A stretch of 9,919 bases of DNA from CAYHPY01 sp964358485 (lineage in GTDB: Bacteria > Elusimicrobiota > Elusimicrobia > UBA1565 > UBA9628): positions 1 through 9,919 of the forward strand of contig CAYHPY010000125.1 of assembly GCA_964358485.1 (NCBI GenBank), in the 5' to 3' direction. Under the pieces are notes generated by a model that was not told where the DNA came from, ran no database searches, and worked only from the letters and a program-made list of their open reading frames with translations. This document shows positions 5,135 to 9,919 of this stretch, one piece after another. Each line of letters opens with the position of its first letter. Within the stretch, counting starts at the first letter, position 1. Both the position numbers and the translations under genes were made by a program.

Positions 5135-5156
5135 TTGGCATTATGCCTATTATAAG
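5135..5156 (+). promoter_or_regulatory. Candidate promoter/operator region of the ankyrin operon
   Basis: After the terminator, TATTAT (5148-5153) or TATAAG (5151-5156) could serve as a -10 box, about 60 nt before ATG 5216. An 11-bp palindrome GGCATTATGCC (5137-5147) overlaps the spacer and might be a repressor site. No acceptable -35 box stands at 17 bp, so the call is weak. Confidence 0.25.
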
Positions 5157-5215
5157 CTCATTGCTTCAGGTTGGGGACTCTCTCCCAAGGTCATGGAAGA
5201 CGCGCCGGAGGACGA

Positions 5216-6157
5216 ATGCGCCGCGCACGGAACGGATTGCGACCGATCGGCTGGTGGATGCTGCTGATGTTGGCGCTGGGCCCCGTGTCGGGCGGGGCCC
5301 AGGCGAATGCGCCGGTGCCGGAACGCGCGATCGATGACGGCGATATCTCCAAGGTGAAGGCCTGGCTCGACAAGGGCGGCAAGGTGAATGAGCGCGGCCT
5401 GTTCAATCAGACCGCGCTCATGTATGCGGCCGGACATGGGCGCCTCGAGATCGTGAAGCTCCTTCTTTCACGCCGCGCCGATCCCAATCTTCGCAAGGAA
5501 GAGTCGGGGCCCGGCATCACCGTCCTGTGGCAGGTGAATGGAAGCGAGAAGCTCGCCAATCTTACCGGAGAACGGCAGGCCGCGATGATATCGGCGCTGA
5601 TAGACGCGGGGGCTGATCCGCTGGTCGTGGCCGAGGGGCATGGCTCGCCGACCCCGCTTTTCGAGGCTGTCCAGAACCAGGCGGGCCGGGTGGACGGGAA
5701 CCTGGAGGCAGTGAGGGCGCTGCTCGCGCGGGGAGCCGGCCAGAACGTGAACGCCCGGGGCTATGAGGGGCGCACCGCGCTTTACCACGCGGTCAAGGGA
5801 CTCAACCGCGAGATGGTGGCGCTCATCTTGACGGCGAAGCCCGACCTCGGCGTGCGCTACTCCCTGGCGAACGGGAACATCCTGTATTTCGCGACCCAGG
5901 TGGCCAGCGCGGAGATCGTGAAGCTCCTGGTCGACGCGGGCGCGGATGTGAACGCGGCCGACAAGGATGGATTCACCCCGCTGATGTCCGCCGCGGGGAG
6001 GATGGACGCGGATATCGTCAATTGCCTTCTTGAACACGGCGCCGATTTCCGTCTGAAGTCCCGCGCCGGATTTACCGCCCTCGGTTTGGCGAACAGGCGG
6101 GGCAGATCCAATCGGCTGGTGATCGAACTCCTCACCAAAGCGGGCGCGGCCGAGTGA
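5216..6157 (+). CDS. Secreted ankyrin-repeat protein
   Basis: The protein has 313 residues. Residues 1-30 form a signal peptide: a basic start (MRRARNGLR), the hydrophobic core WWMLLMLALGPV and a likely cut after AQA. The rest consists of about eight ankyrin repeats of ~33 residues. The clearest are ALMYAAGHGRLEIVKLLLSR (67-86), AEIVKLLVDAGADVNAADKDG (232-252) and TPLMSAAGRMDADIVNCLLE (254-273); repeats near 95-143 are longer or irregular. Ankyrin folds bind proteins, so this is probably a periplasmic or exported binding partner. ATG 5216 is chosen for the GGAGG 4 nt before it and the signal peptide that follows. The next gene begins 7 nt after its stop and is also secreted, so the two are probably co-transcribed and may act together. 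Ankyrin proteins serve as immunity or partner proteins in some toxin systems, but that role is inference here. Confidence 0.9.
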   Translation: MRRARNGLRPIGWWMLLMLALGPVSGGAQANAPVPERAIDDGDISKVKAWLDKGGKVNERGLFNQTALMYAAGHGRLEIVKLLLSRRADPNLRKEESGPGITVLWQVNGSEKLANLTGERQAAMISALIDAGADPLVVAEGHGSPTPLFEAVQNQAGRVDGNLEAVRALLARGAGQNVNARGYEGRTALYHAVKGLNREMVALILTAKPDLGVRYSLANGNILYFATQVASAEIVKLLVDAGADVNAADKDGFTPLMSAAGRMDADIVNCLLEHGADFRLKSRAGFTALGLANRRGRSNRLVIELLTKAGAAE

Positions 6158-6164
6158 GAAGATA

Positions 6165-9100
6165 ATGGCCGCGGGGATCGGCGAACGCCCGAAGGCGGCC
6201 ATCGACTTCCGGCGTTTCTTGTCGGCATTCCTGCCATCGCTGCTCCTCGGGACGCTCTTGTGCTCGATGCCCGGCCTCGTCCGGGCGCAACCCTCCAGAT
6301 CCAGGTTCGACGAGGCCATGGAGGGGCTGGACCGCGAGGAAGCAAATCACGCCAAGGACCGCGAGCCGGCCAAGAGCGCGCCCGTGCCGGCCCCTCGGCC
6401 GGCCGCCCCGCTTGCTCCGCCGCGCCCCTCCCGGCAGATCGTCCCGGATGCCCCTCTGCCGGCCGCCGTGCCCCTGGAACTGCGGCAGCCGCTGGACATC
6501 CGCCGTTTGACCGCGTCCGACTACCACGCGGTGGTCATCGCGGCCCGCGAGGTCATGCGCCTGGTCTACGGCCGAATGACTCCCGACCAGAATATTAGAT
6601 TCGAGAAGAAGTGGACGCCGCACTTTGAGTTCCCGACCGCCGAGGCGGTGGCCTACTTCAATAAGCTCAACCCGCTCCTGGCCGAGTTCCTCTCCCTGCG
6701 CGAGGCCATCTATCGCGCCAGCCAGGAGTTCGAGGCCGCCTGGATGCAAGCCATGGTGGCGGCCGCTCAGGAACTGCCCGCCGGCGCCCAAGAGGTCCTG
6801 GCCGTGGCTCAGCACCAAAAGAGCGTCCTGGACGGCCTCAACGGCAGGCTCGCACAGGTCACGGCCGCCATCGAGGCCTTGGGCGACCCGCCCGAGCCCG
6901 CCGCCGCCCGCAAGCGGGGCAGGAAAAAGCACGACGACGCCGTGGCCGTCATGCGCAAGCTGGTCCCGAAGGAAGAGGTCGAGAAGGGCGATGGGGTGTG
7001 GGTCCTGCAGGAAGTGCGAAAAAAAATTTTCCAGCCGGAAAGAATATTCACCTTCGAGACCCCAAACCGCCGCCCGGAAATGTACAGGGGCGCAAAATTC
7101 ATATCCACGGGGAAGGTCGAGATGCGTCATGGCGACGACTCCTTCAGTTCGACCTACGCCGAGTATTCTGCGATGAATACGCCGAGTACCGTCGTCCGGA
7201 CCGCTGACCTGACCTGGAGCCCGCCTCCCAAGACCGTGAAGTGGGATGGGAGCTTTACGCTGTCTTGCGCCTCCCAAATATCCCGACTTCCGTGTCCGGT
7301 CGCCCAGGTCCGGGTCCTGGGCAGGGTCGAATTCGCGGATCACTACAATTGGACAACGGAGGATTGCGAGTGCTCGGCTTGCGAGGAGGCCGGCGCAGGG
7401 AACCCGATGGCGGGAGAGGAGGAGAAGCTCAGTCAATCCTGCAGCAAGACCGTCAACCTCCAGGACTCTCACTGGGCCGAGCGCATGTTCGGAAAAGACC
7501 CGGCGGCGGCCGCGCGGTACGCCGAGCACTACCGCGCTCAAGGAGGGCGCGCCATCACAGTGGGGGTCCGGGTTGGCCCGGGCGCATCGTCCGATGGGCT
7601 CACGCGGGGCTGGGGAGGCTTGGAATACACCTATTTCTACCGCCTGGCCAGGAACGCCGATGAGGCTCAGGCCATGGCTGAGGCGCGGGACCAGGCGACC
7701 GGGGACCAATCCGACGATCAGCGCTTTGTCTGCGACCCGGAGGCGGCCAGGCGGGAAGCGGTCCATTTCCACGAGATGAACATCCAGATCATCAAGCGCA
7801 ACATCGCCGCCGAGTTGGAGGCCCTGGCGGGGGAGAGAGACGACACGCGGCGCGGCGACTTGGAGTTTCGCATCCGAAACCTCCGCTCCAACGCGCAGGC
7901 GGAGGGGGACCTCATCGCGTCCATCCAGACCGGGCAATACGTCCACACCCGCACCGAGGCGGACGACTACATCCAGAGGCAGTTCGTCTCCAACATCTAC
8001 GCGGGCCAGGAGCGAATGCTCCAGGCCCAGCACCAGGTGGCGGAACTTGAGCGGCTGGCCGCGTTCTTGCCCGAGGGCGAGGCGGAGAAGGCGCGGGCCC
8101 TGATCGCCAAGAAAATCAACGCCGGCGATGTAGTCAAAGGGGACACGACCAATGTCGGACCCCTCCGGGAAGCCCTGCTCAACAAGGTGGAAGGCTACAT
8201 CGAGGGGGCGCGGGCCCGGCAGGAGATTCAGGCGGCGGACCGCGCCCTCTTCTACCTGCAGGCGGCAAAAACCGGCGGGAACATGGCGACCATGGTGGTC
8301 TTCGGCAATTCAGCGGCCTCGATCTACGCGGGAGTCACCAACTACGTCACCGACGGACCCGTGGAGGCGGTCAAGCAGGCCGCGTCCTGGTACTCCTTGG
8401 GAGGCTACTATGCCGCGGAGGCCTACGACGGCTATGAGAAGGGTGGGCTGTTGAGCCAGGGCGGAGTGACCGGGGCCGGGGAGCGAGTCGGCACGGCGCT
8501 GGCCCTCAATACGCTTGTCGAGTGGGGCGTGCCTAGGATCGGCTCGCTGCTGCGAGGCATGGAGAAAGCGGCGACGCAGACCGCCGGAAGCGCCGCCCGC
8601 GCGGCGCTGAGCGCGGGCGAGGCCGTTACCGTGGCTGAGTTTCGCAAGAGCGCGGAGGAGGGCCGCAGGCTCGCGGCGCAAGTGCGGCAGGCGGAGCACG
8701 AGTTGATCCAGGCCCGCGCTTCCGGTCTTCCCCAGGAGGCGATCGCGGAGTTCGAGCGCAAGGCGATCGCCAAGGCGGCCGCGGTTAACGAGAATTACGC
8801 GGCCAAGAGCTTCCTAAAACACGGCGGCGACCCGCTGGCCGCGCAGGCCCAGGAGCGGCTGATGGGGCAGACTTACGAGAAGACCCACAAAATAGCCCTG
8901 GAGAAGCTCCGCGCCAAAGGCTACAACGTCGATGAGCTGAAGTTCCAGGAGTTCCGCAACGCCAGCAGCAAGGGGAGCTTCGGCATGGACCATGACTGGG
9001 GCGTCGTGAGCAAGGCGGCGCTTGTGGAGAGCATGGGCGCGGATGGCGTCAAGACCGTCAAGCGCAACGCCTGGCTCACCCGGAACGGCCAGGCAGTCGG

Positions 9101-9725
9101 CGAGGGCGCCCTTCAAAAGGATGGGAAGGAAGCTTTCGAGGCGGCCTACCATGAGGCCACCAACGGCCGCAGCGCCACCAGCTCCTTCGCCGAGTTCACG
9201 ACCAAGGCGCACCCCGAGGCTTTCGTCGACCTCAATGTCCTCTCGAACCTCAAGGACCCGGATAACGTCAGGCGGCTCAACGCGATGTGGGGCGAGCAGA
9301 CGGCGCGCACCATCGAGTACAAGGGCCTGGAGATGCTCAACCGCGCGGACCTCAAGTCCTTCCAGGGCTTTCAGGAGGCCAGCCGCGGCCTGGCCAAGGA
9401 GCTCGACAAGAAGGTCATCCCGCTCATCAGTTCCGCGCAGGCCGGCAAGGGGCTCTCCGCGGAGGGCTTAAAGCGCACCGCCGCGCAGTTCGAGGAGCTC
9501 AAGCAGGTTCTCAGCGCCTTCGGCGAGAGCAAGATGGACCCGGTCACCGCCGGCCGGCGCATCCGCGAGATCACGGGCGGCCGCGACCTGCCCGAAATCC
9601 TCGACCAGGTCCGCAACGTCACCGAGGCGGTGTACAAGATGGGCAACCTCAAAGCGCCGCGGCCCGGCGTGCTGGACATCCGCGTCCTGGGAAGGCTGAG
9701 GCTCGACGAGGATAAGAAACAATAA
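6165..9725 (+). CDS. Large secreted multidomain protein of unknown function (1186 aa)
   Basis: I recognise no family. A signal peptide covers residues ~1-41 (FLPSLLLGTLLCSMPGLVRA). Then come a charged stretch, a Pro/Ala-rich linker (70-105), a helical region (115-290) and a strand-rich module (~295-525). All seven mature cysteines lie in that module, including CECSAC (401-406) and C368, C377, C426 and C523. After it come Glu/Arg-rich probable coiled coils (525-700), a weakly hydrophobic Gly/Ala-rich part (704-800), another coiled coil (~820-880) and a C-terminal globular region. That region contains KGSFGMDHDWGV (936-947) and AFVDLNVL (1019-1026), a GS...DxD...D pattern reminiscent of nucleotidyltransferase folds. 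ATG 6165 is 7 nt after the ankyrin stop, with GAGAAG as a modest ribosome site. Architecture and size resemble exported effectors, toxins or structural surface proteins. No secretion-system domain, RHS repeats or known toxin motif is seen. Confidence 0.85.
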   Translation: MAAGIGERPKAAIDFRRFLSAFLPSLLLGTLLCSMPGLVRAQPSRSRFDEAMEGLDREEANHAKDREPAKSAPVPAPRPAAPLAPPRPSRQIVPDAPLPAAVPLELRQPLDIRRLTASDYHAVVIAAREVMRLVYGRMTPDQNIRFEKKWTPHFEFPTAEAVAYFNKLNPLLAEFLSLREAIYRASQEFEAAWMQAMVAAAQELPAGAQEVLAVAQHQKSVLDGLNGRLAQVTAAIEALGDPPEPAAARKRGRKKHDDAVAVMRKLVPKEEVEKGDGVWVLQEVRKKIFQPERIFTFETPNRRPEMYRGAKFISTGKVEMRHGDDSFSSTYAEYSAMNTPSTVVRTADLTWSPPPKTVKWDGSFTLSCASQISRLPCPVAQVRVLGRVEFADHYNWTTEDCECSACEEAGAGNPMAGEEEKLSQSCSKTVNLQDSHWAERMFGKDPAAAARYAEHYRAQGGRAITVGVRVGPGASSDGLTRGWGGLEYTYFYRLARNADEAQAMAEARDQATGDQSDDQRFVCDPEAARREAVHFHEMNIQIIKRNIAAELEALAGERDDTRRGDLEFRIRNLRSNAQAEGDLIASIQTGQYVHTRTEADDYIQRQFVSNIYAGQERMLQAQHQVAELERLAAFLPEGEAEKARALIAKKINAGDVVKGDTTNVGPLREALLNKVEGYIEGARARQEIQAADRALFYLQAAKTGGNMATMVVFGNSAASIYAGVTNYVTDGPVEAVKQAASWYSLGGYYAAEAYDGYEKGGLLSQGGVTGAGERVGTALALNTLVEWGVPRIGSLLRGMEKAATQTAGSAARAALSAGEAVTVAEFRKSAEEGRRLAAQVRQAEHELIQARASGLPQEAIAEFERKAIAKAAAVNENYAAKSFLKHGGDPLAAQAQERLMGQTYEKTHKIALEKLRAKGYNVDELKFQEFRNASSKGSFGMDHDWGVVSKAALVESMGADGVKTVKRNAWLTRNGQAVGEGALQKDGKEAFEAAYHEATNGRSATSSFAEFTTKAHPEAFVDLNVLSNLKDPDNVRRLNAMWGEQTARTIEYKGLEMLNRADLKSFQGFQEASRGLAKELDKKVIPLISSAQAGKGLSAEGLKRTAAQFEELKQVLSAFGESKMDPVTAGRRIREITGGRDLPEILDQVRNVTEAVYKMGNLKAPRPGVLDIRVLGRLRLDEDKKQ

Positions 9726-9745
9726 TCAGTATTCAATCGTATTCA

Positions 9746-9785
9746 GGGGAGTGAATCTCCATTCCCCGCCCGCCTCCGCGCGGGC
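9746..9785 (+). other. Two consecutive hairpins after the large secreted gene
   Basis: GGGGAGTG (9746-9753) pairs with CATTCCCC (9760-9767), including one G-U pair. GCCCGC (9768-9773) then pairs with GCGGGC (9780-9785). No T run follows, so an intrinsic terminator is not certain; a Rho-dependent end or mRNA 3' stabilisation would fit. The remaining sequence to 9919 is G-rich, with several GGG-GGGGG tracts at 9846-9876, and holds no supported gene. Confidence 0.35.
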
Positions 9786-9919
9786 CTACGAGCCCCGCCG
9801 GGCGCGGTGGGAAAAAGGGGGGTTGGTGATCGCGGGGCGCTTTTTGGGGAGCTTGACGGGAAAGGGGAAACGGGGGTTTCACTGGCGGAATGGGGGTCGG
9901 ACTTCCGAAAAGCGGGCTA

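Larger units (their letters stand above)
4853..5215. other. Gene-poor stretch between the broken gene and the ankyrin gene
   Basis: No convincing protein gene is visible. A 69-codon minus-strand frame (5141-4932) contains a plausible piece (RLPGLDKLRNWLRDPRSIV) but runs through the terminator hairpin and ends in low-quality sequence. The plus strand has small inverted repeats, for example GCGCA/TGCGC at 5034-5049. The only firm element is the terminator at 5082-5112, with AT-richer DNA after it that may hold the ankyrin promoter. A structured RNA ending at the terminator cannot be excluded. Confidence 0.4.

Noticed and set aside
4932..5141. 69-codon minus-strand frame with a plausible piece RLPGLDKLRNWLRDP
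   Set aside because: It would encode across the plus-strand terminator hairpin, lacks a ribosome site and ends in Ser/Asn/Pro-rich sequence with low-GC third positions. At most it is a decayed fragment.
6132..8033. 633-codon open frame on the minus strand inside the large secreted gene
   Set aside because: It is exactly antisense to a better supported gene with a signal peptide, ribosome spacing and domain-like composition. Long antisense frames are expected when third positions are G/C-rich, and its translation has no recognisable motif.
9846..9876. G-quadruplex-like G tracts on the plus strand
   Set aside because: Four tracts exist, but one loop is 8 nt and the region is generally G-rich; not strong enough to claim a regulatory structure.

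Overview
The window looks like a GC-rich bacterial chromosome segment, by eye about 65% G+C with mostly G/C third codon positions. No rRNA, tRNA, transposase or phage hallmark gene is visible, so the lineage cannot be fixed. Signal peptides point to a secreting cell envelope, and Gram-negative is more likely than not. The mix of an Hsp20, a hemerythrin, a cyclase/HD-GYP fusion and large secreted orphan proteins would suit an Elusimicrobiota- or Deltaproteobacteria-like genome, but that is a guess.

Left part (1-4105). A small heat-shock protein (78-557) and a hemerythrin-like four-helix protein (628-1149) run on the plus strand. A nearly identical 19-bp sequence lies upstream of both. They converge with a minus-strand membrane protein (1157-3139) that joins a class III nucleotidyl cyclase to a C-terminal HD-GYP domain whose HD histidine is replaced by Cys. 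Upstream of it lie a strong stem-loop and the first copy of a 117-bp palindromic repeat, then a small secreted protein of unknown function (3452-4105, minus).

Middle part (4106-5215). A divergent 100-bp intergenic region drives the secreted protein to the left and an 82-residue orphan (4206-4454) to the right. Next comes a broken gene whose first ~54 residues look like the membrane-anchored N-terminus of an FMN-binding glutamate synthase family protein. It runs straight into the second copy of the 117-bp repeat. Beyond the repeat are two abutting convergent stop codons that look like the 3' ends of two otherwise missing genes, then about 360 bp without a convincing gene. That stretch contains a textbook intrinsic terminator. 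The whole middle part reads as a deletion or rearrangement scar marked by the repeat.

Right part (5216-9725). Two tightly spaced plus-strand genes follow: a secreted ankyrin-repeat protein (313 aa) and, 7 nt later, a 1186-residue secreted protein with a proline-rich linker, a Cys-rich module, coiled-coil stretches and a C-terminal domain with a GS...DxD...D pattern. They probably form one functional unit; a secreted effector with an ankyrin partner is possible but unproven.

Three genes (3139-, 4105- and 4206+) have a sigma70-like -10 box ending exactly 7 nt before the start codon, which predicts leaderless mRNAs. Hsp20 and the ankyrin gene instead have ordinary Shine-Dalgarno sequences.
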